Source: Kutzneria sp. CA-103260 (GTDB taxonomy: Bacteria > Actinomycetota > Actinomycetes > Mycobacteriales > Pseudonocardiaceae). Taken from it: a stretch of DNA of 64,000 nt. Each line of letters starts with the position of its first letter. Within the stretch, counting starts at the first letter, position 1. Shown here piece after piece: positions 32,709 through 40,464 of the stretch. The stretch lies in contig NZ_CP073318.1 of the NCBI RefSeq assembly GCF_018263855.1, positions 3,968,001 to 4,032,000 of the forward strand. Direction: 5' to 3'. The translations under genes and the position numbers were made by a program. Below the pieces are notes generated by a model, which did not search any database, had not been told where the DNA came from, and was given only the letters and a program-made list of their open reading frames with translations.

Positions 32709-34085
32709 TCAGGCCGCCGGCATGGGGTGCTGCTGGAAGAACTGCCACATCAGGGTGTTGGCGCTGACCTCCCGGGTGGTCGTGCCGTTGCCGGCCGACT
32801 CGTACGGCGAGCCCGGCCAGGTGTGGCCGCCGTCGGACACCGAGTACAGCTGGACGTCGGCGCCGCCGCGGCAGTTGGTGTACTTCGTCAGCGAGACGTG
32901 TGTGGTGACCTGGCTGGTGTTGGGGCCGGCCGTGCAGCTGTTGAGGGTGGCCCAGCGCTGTTGGGCCACCGGCACCGAATACCGCCAGGCCGTGCCGTCA
33001 CCGCCGCCGTAATACGGGTTGGTGTTGTCCTGCTGGCCATGGAAGGCGATCACCGGCACCGCCCGCGACGGCTGGCAGCTGGCCGGATCGGGGCGGCTGG
33101 TGTCCTGCGGATCGGGCCGCCCGGCCCGAATCCCGGCGACCGGCGCGATGGCGGCGATCTTGTCGGCCAGCATGCAGCCCAGCGCCGAGGTCATCCGGCC
33201 GCCGCCGGAGTAGCCCGTCGCGTACACCCTCGCCGGATCGACGCAGGCCCCGGCGGTCAGGGTGTCGATCACCTGCCGGATGAAGCCGACGTCGTCCCGG
33301 GTGCCGCTCGGCGTCACGTAGGGCACGTTCCAGATGTAGCCGCTGCCGCTGGGCACGACGCCCGTGGGCGCGGCGACGATGAAGCCGTCGGCGTCGGCGG
33401 TCGCGGCCATCGCCGTGTAGTTCAGTTGGCTCGCGCCGGTGCCGGAGCTGCCGTGGAGGTTCAGCACCATGGGCAGCTTCGCGTTTGTCCTATGTGGAAT
33501 ATGGACTAGTACCTGATACGTCTTGCCGGCGAAGGAGACCGGGGTGTTGTACTCGCCCTCGCCTAGGCTGGGCGTGCAGGATCCCGGTGTTCCTGACGGG
33601 AGGGTCCAGACCTGCCACGGGTTGGTGTTGGTGTCCCAGATCTGGAGCCGGGTGCCGTCGGCGGTGGCGCCGCCGGGGGCGTCGAGGTCGCGGCCCGACT
33701 GTGGGTTGCGCAGGTGCCCGTTGGCCTGCGGGATCCACTGCTGCGCGCCGGAGCCGTTGCAGTCCCAGAGCTGGATCTTCGTGCCGTTCGCGGTGCCCTG
33801 GCCGGTCACGTCCAGACACTTGCCCAGCGCCCGGACAGTGTTGTCGGCCTCGATCGTCCACGACTGAGCCGCTGTACCGTTACAGCTGTGCAGCTGGACG
33901 GCGGTGCCGTTGACGGTCTGCGCATTGGCGACGTCGATGCACTTCCCGCCGATGCCCGTGATCTCACCGGCCGTAGCGGCGGAAGCCGCCGGGGCGGAGA
34001 GGATGGCGAGGCCCAGCAGGCCGGTGGCGGCCAAGACGGTGACCGCGAGGCGATGGCGCGCAGCGGGTTTGCGGGCTGGAAGCAC
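32709..34085 (-). CDS. Secreted CBM13-CE1 esterase (PHB-depolymerase/acetyl-feruloyl esterase family)
   Basis: 458 residues from the GTG at 34085, which follows GGAAGGA at 7 nt; the longer frame lacks a ribosome-binding site. Signal peptide with Arg-rich start (RKPAARHRLAVTVLAATG) ending near SAASA/TAG. An N-terminal CBM13 trefoil (ITGIGGKCIDVANAQTVNG onward) leads to an alpha/beta-hydrolase: LPMVLNLHGSSGTGASQLN (oxyanion), Ser293 in GYSGGGRM, Asp in FHGQQDN, His in DGGHTWPG. The family includes acetylxylan and feruloyl esterases and LpqC-like PHB depolymerases. At the head of a mannan operon an acetyl-mannan esterase is the most useful guess. Confidence 0.88.
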   Translation of the reverse strand: MLPARKPAARHRLAVTVLAATGLLGLAILSAPAASAATAGEITGIGGKCIDVANAQTVNGTAVQLHSCNGTAAQSWTIEADNTVRALGKCLDVTGQGTANGTKIQLWDCNGSGAQQWIPQANGHLRNPQSGRDLDAPGGATADGTRLQIWDTNTNPWQVWTLPSGTPGSCTPSLGEGEYNTPVSFAGKTYQVLVHIPHRTNAKLPMVLNLHGSSGTGASQLNYTAMAATADADGFIVAAPTGVVPSGSGYIWNVPYVTPSGTRDDVGFIRQVIDTLTAGACVDPARVYATGYSGGGRMTSALGCMLADKIAAIAPVAGIRAGRPDPQDTSRPDPASCQPSRAVPVIAFHGQQDNTNPYYGGGDGTAWRYSVPVAQQRWATLNSCTAGPNTSQVTTHVSLTKYTNCRGGADVQLYSVSDGGHTWPGSPYESAGNGTTTREVSANTLMWQFFQQHPMPAA

Positions 34086-34200
34086 TCGGATTTCCTTCCA
34101 GGGCAGGGGTTCGGGCGTCAGATGGGCAGGGGCCAGCAGCGCTCGGCGACCGTCCGGGAAGGGCACCGGGGCGACGGTGCCGTGTCCGCCTGTCGCGAGT

Positions 34201-34216
34201 ACTAGAACGTTTTATA
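34201..34216. promoter_or_regulatory. Possible LacI-type operator upstream of the mannan operon
   Basis: ACTAGAACGTTTTATA, about 115 bp before the esterase start, agrees at 11 of 16 positions with the reverse complement of the LacI gene's own site (ACTCAAACGGTTTAGT), including the central AACG and TTTA. Suggestive only. Confidence 0.35.
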
Positions 34217-34457
34217 GAGGACGTGGCAGTGGTCCGTCTACGGTGCGGGGGCACGTGAAGGGGTTTTGTCCGGCGCTTGTCCACCCAGGGGTGGCACGTC
34301 CGCCGGGTCCGGTCTGTGGGGCGGCCTGAGGGGCGGCCTTCGCGACGCCGCCGGCCCAGCGGCTCAAATAGGGAAAGTCGACGGCGGCTTGGCGTGAAGA
34401 CAGTGATTGGGCGAGATGGTTCCACGGAGGATTTTCAGGGATTTCTGGGTTGATCCC

Positions 34458-34575
34458 GGGTGGATTTTGCGTGGAGCCTCTGGGCGATGGCATCGAGACA
34501 AAGAAGCGGGCAGGCTGCGCCTGCCTCGATCGCCGACAGCTTATGCCATCGCCCCCCTCCACGCAAAATCCACCC
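34458..34575. repeat. Left ~118-bp palindromic element
   Basis: Outer arms GGGTGGATTTTGCGTGGAG and CTCCACGCAAAATCCACCC (19 bp) pair perfectly. An inner pair GGGCGATGGCAT / ATGCCATCGCCC (12 bp) is offset by CCTCTG on the left arm, and a central GGCAGGC/GCCTGCC hairpin caps it. Its reverse complement matches the element at 35934-36053. Confidence 0.85.
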
Positions 34576-34645
34576 TCAAGCTGAGAGTGAAGGACTTTTG
34601 GCTTTACAAGATCGGACTTGGCGACCGGTTGTGCGATTATGGATG

Positions 34646-34678
34646 AAACTCGGATTCACCCGTTAGTGATTCGAGTTT
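34646..34678. repeat. Inverted repeat in the HNH gene leader
   Basis: AAACTCGGATTCAC and GTGATTCGAGTTT pair with one bulged base around a 6-nt loop, 28 bp before the HNH start. Could be an operator or an mRNA hairpin limiting HNH expression. Confidence 0.5.
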
Positions 34679-34705
34679 GGTCTTTGATAGGCGTATTCTG
34701 GAGGC

Positions 34706-35851
34706 ATGAAAGAACTCACCCAGGAGCTCGAATCCATGGAGCCCTCGGGGGCCATTGTGGATCTGCTTCTGGGTGCGGATGCCGCTGCCCTCACCGAGGA
34801 GCAGAAGCTCACCGCGCTCGTCCTGGCTCACCGGGCTATCGCGTCTCTGCACCACGTCCGGCTCAGCCTCTTGCGTGAGGTCGAGGACACCGCCGAGATC
34901 GCCATGGCCATTCACGAGCCGGAACAGTCGGTGGTGCACCAGAAGCACCGCAGCGCAATGCTCGACCGGCTACCTCGGATGGCGGAGCTGCTGCGACGCG
35001 GCGAGATCGACCTGCGGCGAATGGAGACCGTGGACGATCGAGTGGTCCACCTGGCCAAGCCCGAACTGGTCGCTCAGGTTGAGGATGCCCTGGTCGATCT
35101 CGCCCCAGGCTTGACCCGAACCCAGTTGGCCCGCCGCACCACCAAAGCCGTCGCCGAAGCCGACCCTCTCGGCTACGACCAGCGCCGCCTGAAGGCCCGC
35201 GAGGACCGGCGGGTGGAGTTCACTCCGCTGCCCGATGGTATGACCCAGCTCAGCATCATCCTGCCGGCCATCGACGCCCGCCAGGCCTACGACCTCCTGA
35301 CTCAGGATGCCCGGGCCCTGGTCAAGGACGACCGCACCACCGACCAGAAGCGAGCGGATGCCTTCCTGGACCGCTTCCTGGGCTACGGCGTGGACCGCAA
35401 GGTCAAGGTGCACGTCACCATCTCGCTGGAAACCTTGATGGGCCTGACCGAGGACCCCGGTCTCCTGGACGGCTACGGCCCGATCGCCGCCGACTCCGCC
35501 CGCGAACTGGCCATGCACGCCCCCTGGCGCGGCCTGCTCCTCGACCAGTACCGCCGGGCCTCCGAACTGAGCACCGACACCTACCGCCCCACCACCCGCA
35601 TCAAGGAATTCGCCGAACTCAACGCAGGTGGAGTCTGCTCCGCCCCCGGCTGCACCACCCCCATCCAAGAACTCGACCACACCACCCCCTGGCCACAAGG
35701 CGACACCAACGCCACCCAACTCAAGGGCTACTGCGCCCATCACCACCACCTCAAACACGGCAACCACACAGTCACCCTGGATTCCGACAACACCCTCCAT
35801 TGGATCACCCCACTGGGCCGCCACTACACCACCCACCCCCACCAATACTGA
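34706..35851 (+). CDS. DUF222 domain HNH endonuclease (13E12 repeat family)
   Basis: 381 residues, GGAGG before the ATG. The N-terminal ~300 residues are DUF222 (LTALVLAHRAIASLHHVRLS, LARRTTKAVAEADPLGYDQR, IDARQAYDLLTQDARAL). The C-terminal HNH part has a zinc-type pair CSAPGC and the catalytic ELDHTTPWPQGDTNATQLKG with YCAHHHHLKHGNH, so the Asp-His, Asn and His residues are present. Family members are plentiful in actinomycetes and some lie in repeated, phage-targeted loci (REP13E12 of mycobacteria). The last third has unusually C-rich, Pro/Thr/His-rich codons. Flanked by inverted palindromes, which suggests a selfish or mobile role. Confidence 0.92.
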   Translation: MKELTQELESMEPSGAIVDLLLGADAAALTEEQKLTALVLAHRAIASLHHVRLSLLREVEDTAEIAMAIHEPEQSVVHQKHRSAMLDRLPRMAELLRRGEIDLRRMETVDDRVVHLAKPELVAQVEDALVDLAPGLTRTQLARRTTKAVAEADPLGYDQRRLKAREDRRVEFTPLPDGMTQLSIILPAIDARQAYDLLTQDARALVKDDRTTDQKRADAFLDRFLGYGVDRKVKVHVTISLETLMGLTEDPGLLDGYGPIAADSARELAMHAPWRGLLLDQYRRASELSTDTYRPTTRIKEFAELNAGGVCSAPGCTTPIQELDHTTPWPQGDTNATQLKGYCAHHHHLKHGNHTVTLDSDNTLHWITPLGRHYTTHPHQY

Positions 35852-35933
35852 CCACCCGCCCCACCTGTTCTTTGACCACTCCACAGCGAAACCAGCCCAG
35901 CCCACTCAAGAACCCACAAGAACTCGAATCGGA

Positions 35934-36053
35934 GGGTGGATTTTGCGCGGAGGGGGGCGATGGCATACGCTGATCCGCGAATCGAGGCAGGCGGAGCCTG
36001 CCCGATGACGCCTCGATACGCCATCGCCCAGAGGCTCCGCGCAAAATCCACCC
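35934..36053. repeat. Right ~120-bp palindromic element, inverted relative to the left
   Basis: Outer arms GGGTGGATTTTGCGCGGAG and CTCCGCGCAAAATCCACCC; the inner arms read GGCGATGGCATA and CGCCATCGCCC. The extra CAGAGG segment is on the right arm here and on the left arm in the other copy, so the asymmetric arm faces outward in both. A central GGCAGGC-GGA-GCCTGCC hairpin is conserved. Confidence 0.85.
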
Positions 36054-36133
36054 GGAGCCACCCAAAATCCCCACCCAAAACCCTCACACCATATCCACGA
36101 CAACTGCGCGGCGCGGGCACACGCCCCACATAC

Positions 36134-36556
36134 TCACCGCATCCCCTCCCACCACCCCACAATCACCCGAGCAACCTCCTCCGAGTACCGGTTCATGATC
36201 GTGAAGTGATCCCCCGGCACCGTCACCTCGTCAATCGTGAACGGCCAGTCCCGCCGCCACTCCTCGTCCCGCAACGGCTCCTCCCCAGCCGGCGTCCGTG
36301 GCGGCTCCGTCGCCTTGACCAGCAACGCCGGCACGCCAAGCGCCTGCGGCCGCCACGTGTCGAGGTACATCTCGGTGTACAACGCCGACGCGGTGATCTT
36401 CTCGAACGAGTAGTTCTCGATCCCGAGGAATTCCTGGTACTGCAACCGAATGAACTCGGCCATCCGCGGCGACAGGTTGTCCCCGGCGTACGGGTCGACC
36501 ATCACGACCCCCTCCGGCAACGACGCCCCGTCCCGGCTCAGCCGCTCACGGTCGCT
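36134..36556 (-). pseudogene. C-terminal fragment of a polyketide-type thioesterase
   Basis: The minus-strand frame reads ERLSRDGASLPEGVVMVDPY, then LGVPALLVKATEPPRTPAGE, DWPFTIDEVTVPGDHFTIMN. This is the back half of PKS/NRPS thioesterase domains with the catalytic His in PGDHFT. The GHSxG nucleophile half is missing, and the frame runs into the LysR promoter region without a start. A relic of a polyketide locus, lying beside the HNH element. Confidence 0.7.
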
Positions 36557-36601
36557 TCCTCACCGCACCCCAGGCGGTCGCGTTCGGTTAGCCTCGTGAG
36601 A

Positions 36602-36613
36602 ACCGTGCACGGT
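36602..36613. promoter_or_regulatory. Palindrome in the LysR leader
   Basis: ACCGTGCACGGT, a perfect 12-bp palindrome with GAGA/CTC flanks, 17 bp before the LysR ATG and just before AGGGAG. Position fits an operator near the transcription start. Confidence 0.4.
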
Positions 36614-36629
36614 CTCGGATAGGGAGCCG

Positions 36630-37520
36630 ATGAGCCTTCGCCAGTACGAGTACGCCCTGGCCGTCGCCGAGGAGGGCTCCGTGACAGCGGCGGCGGAACG
36701 GCTGCACGTCGCTCAACCGTCGATGTCGCAGCAGATCCGCAGCCTGGAGCGGGAGCTCGGGGTGACGCTGTTCGCCCGCACGCCGACCGGGCTGGTGCCG
36801 ACCGTGGTCGGCCGCGCCTTCCTGCGGGAGGCGGAGGTCGCGGTGAAGGCGTCGCGGCGGGCGTGGGCGACGGCGCGGGCCGGCGTCGACGAGTTGGTGG
36901 GCGAGCTGACGGTCGCCGTGCAGATGGGCTTCGGCACGCGGCAGCTGCCGGGCTCGTTGGGCGCGCTGCGTAGGCGTTTCCCGCGGCTGGAGGTCACTGT
37001 CTCCGAGGAGCCGAGTTCCGCCGAGTTGGAGCGGCTGTGTCGCCGAGGCGTGCTGGATCTTGCGCTGATGCCGACGTGCAAGCGGACCCCGGAGCACGCC
37101 CACCACCTCGGTGCCGAGGAGTTCGTCGTGGTGCTGGGTGCGGGGCACCGGCTGCTGGCCGCGGACCGGGTCGAGCTGCGGGAGCTGGAACGGGAGCCGT
37201 GGGTGCGGTTCGACCGTGACAGCGCGCTCGACGCCGTGCTCCTGGAAGTGTTGCAGGGCAACGAGTTGGCCCCGGCCACAGCCGCCCGCGTGTCCCAGAC
37301 GGCGACGGCCGTGCGTTGGGCCGCCGACGGGCTGGGGGTGACGCTCGTGCCGGCTTCCGTGGTGCCCGACGGCTACGAGCACCTCGTGCGCCCGGTGTCC
37401 CCGGCCGTGTCCCAGCCCGTCGTCGCCGTGCTCCGGCGCGACCCGGGGCCGGCCGAGACGGCCCTGCTCGAACTCCTGCGCGAGGAGAGCTGGAACAGGG
37501 CCTTCTCACCGGCGTCCTGA
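36630..37520 (+). CDS. LysR family transcriptional regulator
   Basis: 296 residues. Winged helix at the N-terminus (LRQYEYALAVAEEGSVTAAA, ERLHVAQPSMSQQIRSLERE, LGVTLFARTPTGLVPT) followed by the two-lobe effector domain (LTVAVQMGFGTRQLPGSLGA, WAADGLGVTLVPASVVPDG). Its target is unclear: it converges on the SDR gene and points away from the thioesterase remnant, and it may once have served that lost locus. AGGGAG precedes the ATG. Confidence 0.92.
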   Translation: MSLRQYEYALAVAEEGSVTAAAERLHVAQPSMSQQIRSLERELGVTLFARTPTGLVPTVVGRAFLREAEVAVKASRRAWATARAGVDELVGELTVAVQMGFGTRQLPGSLGALRRRFPRLEVTVSEEPSSAELERLCRRGVLDLALMPTCKRTPEHAHHLGAEEFVVVLGAGHRLLAADRVELRELEREPWVRFDRDSALDAVLLEVLQGNELAPATAARVSQTATAVRWAADGLGVTLVPASVVPDGYEHLVRPVSPAVSQPVVAVLRRDPGPAETALLELLREESWNRAFSPAS

Positions 37521-37522
37521 CG

Positions 37523-38266
37523 TCAGCTTCGGGGGAACTCGCCGGCGTCCACGATCAGATTGCTCCCGGTCAGCCAGCCGGCCCGGTCGGACACGAGAAA
37601 CGCCACCGCGTTGGCGATGTCCTCGGGCCGGCCGTCGCGCCCCAGCGGCGTGGTGGCGTTCGCGCCCGGCGTCGGGTCCACGCGCGCCCACTGCTCCCGC
37701 GTCTGCACGCCGCCGGGGGTGGTGACTCGGCCGGGAGACACGGTGTTGACCCGGATTCCGAATGGGGCCAATTCCAGGGCCAGCCCCCGGCTGTAGTTCT
37801 CCAACGCCGCCTTCGCCGCCGTGTAATGCAGGAACGGCGCCATCGGAGTGAGGACCGCAGCCGAGGAGATGTGCACGATCACTCCCTCACCCCGTTCACG
37901 CATTCCCGGGGCCAGCAGCGCGTCCAGCCGCACCGACGACAGGTAGTTCAGATCCAACGCCTCCTGCCACTCCTCGTCCGGGATGGCCGCCGTACCCTCG
38001 AACGGCTGCGCCCCGCCGGCGTTGTGCACCAGGATGTCCACCTGCATCGCCGCCTCGGCGATCGCCGCCACGCCGGCCCGGGTCCGCACGTCGGCCTGCA
38101 CGAAGGCGGCCCCCTCCGGCACCGGGCCGACCGACCTCGCGGTCGTGAGCACCTCGGCGCCCGCGTCCAGCAGCTGACGCACGATGGCCGCGCCGATTCC
38201 GCGAGAACCACCCGTGACCAGGGCCCGCTTTCCCTTGAGCTCTCGCGCGTTCTCGATTGTGGTCAT
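37523..38266 (-). CDS. SDR family oxidoreductase
   Basis: 247 residues of a classical short-chain dehydrogenase: TGGSRGIGAAIVRQLL (TGxxxGxG), VHNAGG (NAG), Ser in HISSAAVLTP, YTAAKAALENYSRGLA (YxxxK) and a C-terminal NLIVDAG. All tetrad residues are present, so it should be an active NAD(P)-dependent reductase/dehydrogenase. Close to FabG-like and antibiotic-ketoreductase groups; substrate unknown. The 3' end nearly touches LysR (convergent). Confidence 0.92.
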   Translation of the reverse strand: MTTIENARELKGKRALVTGGSRGIGAAIVRQLLDAGAEVLTTARSVGPVPEGAAFVQADVRTRAGVAAIAEAAMQVDILVHNAGGAQPFEGTAAIPDEEWQEALDLNYLSSVRLDALLAPGMRERGEGVIVHISSAAVLTPMAPFLHYTAAKAALENYSRGLALELAPFGIRVNTVSPGRVTTPGGVQTREQWARVDPTPGANATTPLGRDGRPEDIANAVAFLVSDRAGWLTGSNLIVDAGEFPRS

Positions 38267-38350
38267 GCCGCCTCACTTTTCCGTCTGATTGACAAAATAA
38301 GCATTGGCCAGCGACGAGCGAGAAGCAAAGACGAAATTGCAGCGGACGGT

Positions 38351-38365
38351 ATAGGGGATCCCTAT
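38351..38365. promoter_or_regulatory. Inverted repeat between the SDR and SRPBCC genes
   Basis: ATAGGGGATCCCTAT: arms ATAGGG/CCCTAT with a 3-bp spacer, in the 244-bp divergent promoter region. A possible shared operator; no adjacent regulator is clearly paired with it. Confidence 0.35.
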
Positions 38366-38510
38366 GGCTGGGAATCGGCACGGTCGCGGCAGCCCTGTAG
38401 GCAGGCCGCTGGACGACGGCGTCCGGAAAGTTCGGCGGCTGTGTCGTAACGGCGTCGGCCCGTTCGACGTGTCTGTGTAAGGCCCCTGAACGAGAAGGAG
38501 CGTGCCGGCC

Positions 38511-38990
38511 ATGGCCGACGAGAACGTGAACGCAGTCCTGACGATCGCCGTGCCCTCAGAACGGGTGTTCGCGGTGCTGGCCGACCCGACGACGCACGCG
38601 TCGATCGACGGCACGGGGTGGGTGCGGCAGGCCGTCGATCGGACGCCGTTGACCGGGGTTGGACAGCTCTTCCGGATGGACATGTACCACCCCAGTCGCC
38701 CGGTCGGCGACTACCGGGTGGTCAACCAGATCCAGACCATCGACCCGCCACGGACCATCGCCTGGCGGACCGGGCAGGAGCTGGCCGACGGCAGCCTGGA
38801 GTTCGGCGGCTGGATCTGGCGCTACGACCTGGCGTCGCTCGATCCGGCACGGACCGAGGTCACTCTCACCTACGACTGGTCGGGGGTGCCGCAGCACATC
38901 CGTGACCGCGGCATCCAGTTCCCGCCGTTCGGGCCCGACCATCTCGTCAACTCGTTGCGCCACTTGGCCGAGCTGACCCCCCGGGACTGA
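38511..38990 (+). CDS. SRPBCC family protein (polyketide cyclase/START-like)
   Basis: 159 residues from the ATG at 38511, 10 nt after AAGGAG; a GTG at 38502 is too close to it. The single domain starts with NAVLTIAVPSERVFAVLADPTTHASIDGTGWV in the usual beta-helix pattern, has VNQIQTIDPPRTIAWRTGQ in the middle and ends with the long helix DHLVNSLRHLAELT. Members bind hydrophobic ligands; many are uncharacterised stress or secondary-metabolite helpers. Divergent from the SDR. Confidence 0.85.
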   Translation: MADENVNAVLTIAVPSERVFAVLADPTTHASIDGTGWVRQAVDRTPLTGVGQLFRMDMYHPSRPVGDYRVVNQIQTIDPPRTIAWRTGQELADGSLEFGGWIWRYDLASLDPARTEVTLTYDWSGVPQHIRDRGIQFPPFGPDHLVNSLRHLAELTPRD

Positions 38991-39071
38991 GACAGTCCAC
39001 TGGGGACGATGCGCACCGGACATCTCCCAATGCCCGTCGGGGCTCTTGGCCAAACGCTCGTGGCCGAGGGC

Positions 39072-39440
39072 TCAGGACGGGGTCTCGGCCGACGCCGCGT
39101 CGATGACGTCGTCCAGCACCTGGCGGGAGCTGACCAACTCGGCGATCATGCGGTCGATGCGGTCACGTTCGGCGGTCAGCTCGGCGGCGAGTCGCGGAGT
39201 GGCGATCTCGGAGGGACCGCCGTCGGAGTCGCGCATGCACGGCAGCAGGCGGGCGATCTTCTTGCTGTGCAGGCCGGCGGCGAACAGCTCCTGGATCCGG
39301 ATCACCCGATCCACCGCCCGCTCCGGATAGTCACGGTGGCCGCCGGCCGTGCGGTCGGCGGTGAGCAGGCCCTGCTGCTCGTAGTAGCGCAGGGACCGTT
39401 CGCTGACCCCGGTGCGCCGGGCGAGTTCGCCGATGCGCAT
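39072..39440 (-). CDS. MerR family transcriptional regulator
   Basis: 122 residues from the ATG at 39440. MRIGELARRTGVSERSLRYY, EQQGLLTADRTAGGHRDYPE is the winged helix and VDRVIRIQELFAAGLHSKKI its end; the long helix (LTAERDRIDRMIAELVSSRQ) mediates dimerisation. A short tail and no conserved Cys pair suggest an organic ligand rather than a metal. Divergent from the deacetylase, whose promoter has the stretched spacer typical of MerR control. Confidence 0.92.
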   Translation of the reverse strand: MRIGELARRTGVSERSLRYYEQQGLLTADRTAGGHRDYPERAVDRVIRIQELFAAGLHSKKIARLLPCMRDSDGGPSEIATPRLAAELTAERDRIDRMIAELVSSRQVLDDVIDAASAETPS

Positions 39441-39454
39441 CGCACCCCCACGGC

Positions 39455-39486
39455 TTGAACCTGACACTGATGTCAGATCGTACCGT
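39455..39486 (+). promoter_or_regulatory. MerR-type promoter with dyad in an over-long spacer
   Basis: TTGAAC and TACCGT are separated by 20 bp holding the perfect dyad CTGACA-CTGA-TGTCAG (39461-39476). A 19-20 bp spacer with a central dyad is the classic MerR arrangement, where the activator untwists the promoter. The -10 lies 6 bp before the deacetylase ATG, so its message is probably leaderless. Confidence 0.65.
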
Positions 39487-39492
39487 CGAACC

Positions 39493-40344
39493 ATGACGCC
39501 CTTCGACTACAGCCCGATCACCGAACGCTCGCCGATCACCTGGCCCGACGGCAAGAAGGTCGCGGTCTACGTCGGCCTCAACATCGAGTACTTCGTGCCC
39601 GGGCTGCCCTCCACCAGCATCTGGTCCGGCACCGCCGATCTGGTGCCGGACGCCCTCAACCACGGTTGGCGTGACTACGGCGCGCGGGTCGGCATCTGGC
39701 GGGTGATCGACAGCCTCGACCGGCACGGCCTGCGGGCCAGCGCACTGGTGAATTCCCTGGCCGTGCAGCACTATCCGCAGATCATCAAGGCCGGCACGGA
39801 GCGGAACTGGGCCTGGCTCGCCCACGGCCGCACCAACTCGGAGCTGCACACCGGTCTCTCCCGCGAGGAGGAAAGCCGTGTGCTGGCGGAGATAACCGAC
39901 ACGATCACCGACGGCACCGGGCAGCGTCCACGGGGCTGGATGGGCCCGGGGCTGACCGAGACCGCTCACACCCCCGAGCTACTGGCCGAGCTCGGTTACC
40001 GCTACCTGCTGGACTGGACCAACGACGACCAGCCCTATCCGCTGACCGTGCCGGGGATGATCAGCGTCCCGTACACCGTGGAGCTCAACGACCTGCTGCT
40101 GTTTCCCCGGGGTATCACCGGTCCGGAGTTCGTGCAGATGGTGCGGGACCAGTATGAACAACTACTCGCCGACTCCCGGCACAGCGGCCGGGTGCTGGCG
40201 CTGGCCCTGCACCCCTTCGTGATCGGCCAGGCCTTCCGGGCCAGGTACCTCGACCAGGCGCTGGAGTTCCTGGCCGCCCAGCCCGACGCCTGGCTCACCA
40301 CCAGCGACGAGATCGCTGACCACTACCTCGGTCAGAAGCCCTAG
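39493..40344 (+). CDS. Polysaccharide deacetylase family protein (PuuE/allantoinase-like)
   Basis: 283 residues from the ATG at 39493. It starts TPFDYSPITERSPITWPDGK, then VAVYVGLNIEYFVPG, and has RVGIWRVIDSLDRHGLRASA, RPRGWMGPGLTETAHTPELL and LLDWTNDDQPYPLTVPGMIS. This is the NodB-like barrel of the cytoplasmic PuuE/allantoinase subgroup, not of the secreted chitin deacetylases; no signal peptide is present. Likely hydrolyses an amide or ring C-N bond of a small molecule. Controlled by the divergent MerR protein. Confidence 0.85.
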   Translation: MTPFDYSPITERSPITWPDGKKVAVYVGLNIEYFVPGLPSTSIWSGTADLVPDALNHGWRDYGARVGIWRVIDSLDRHGLRASALVNSLAVQHYPQIIKAGTERNWAWLAHGRTNSELHTGLSREEESRVLAEITDTITDGTGQRPRGWMGPGLTETAHTPELLAELGYRYLLDWTNDDQPYPLTVPGMISVPYTVELNDLLLFPRGITGPEFVQMVRDQYEQLLADSRHSGRVLALALHPFVIGQAFRARYLDQALEFLAAQPDAWLTTSDEIADHYLGQKP

Positions 40345-40464
40345 TCCGTTCCGTTGCGCTGATCGAGTGATGCGCCTGGGTCGGGCCCGCCTCCGTCAGT
40401 AACCTGCTAGCAGCTACTAACTAACGCCTCCTGGCTCCCCCTGCAACCAAGGAGGAACATCAGC

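Larger units (their letters stand above)
34086..34705. other. Intergenic region: mannan operon promoter side and left flank of the HNH element
   Basis: 620 bp without a gene. From left to right: probable promoter/operator of the mannan operon (34100-34230), unassigned DNA, the first palindromic element (34458-34575), and the HNH leader with the 34646-34678 hairpin. The A+T-rich stretch 34580-34705 differs in base use from the genes around it. Confidence 0.6.
34458..36053. mobile_element. Putative mobile unit: HNH endonuclease gene between inverted palindromic elements
   Basis: A DUF222/HNH gene is enclosed by two ~120-bp palindromic elements in opposite orientation, each showing GGGTGGATTTTGCG at its edges. 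Similarity seems to run ~30 bp further outward on both sides (GGGATTT / GGGGATTTT-type tracts). No transposase is present and I see no clear target duplication, so the mode of movement is unknown. Confidence 0.55.

Noticed and set aside
34558..35851. Search for a CRISPR array or group II intron around the HNH gene
   Set aside because: There are only two copies of the repeat, 1.4 kb apart and palindromic; no spacer array, no reverse transcriptase, and the HNH domain is fused to DUF222.
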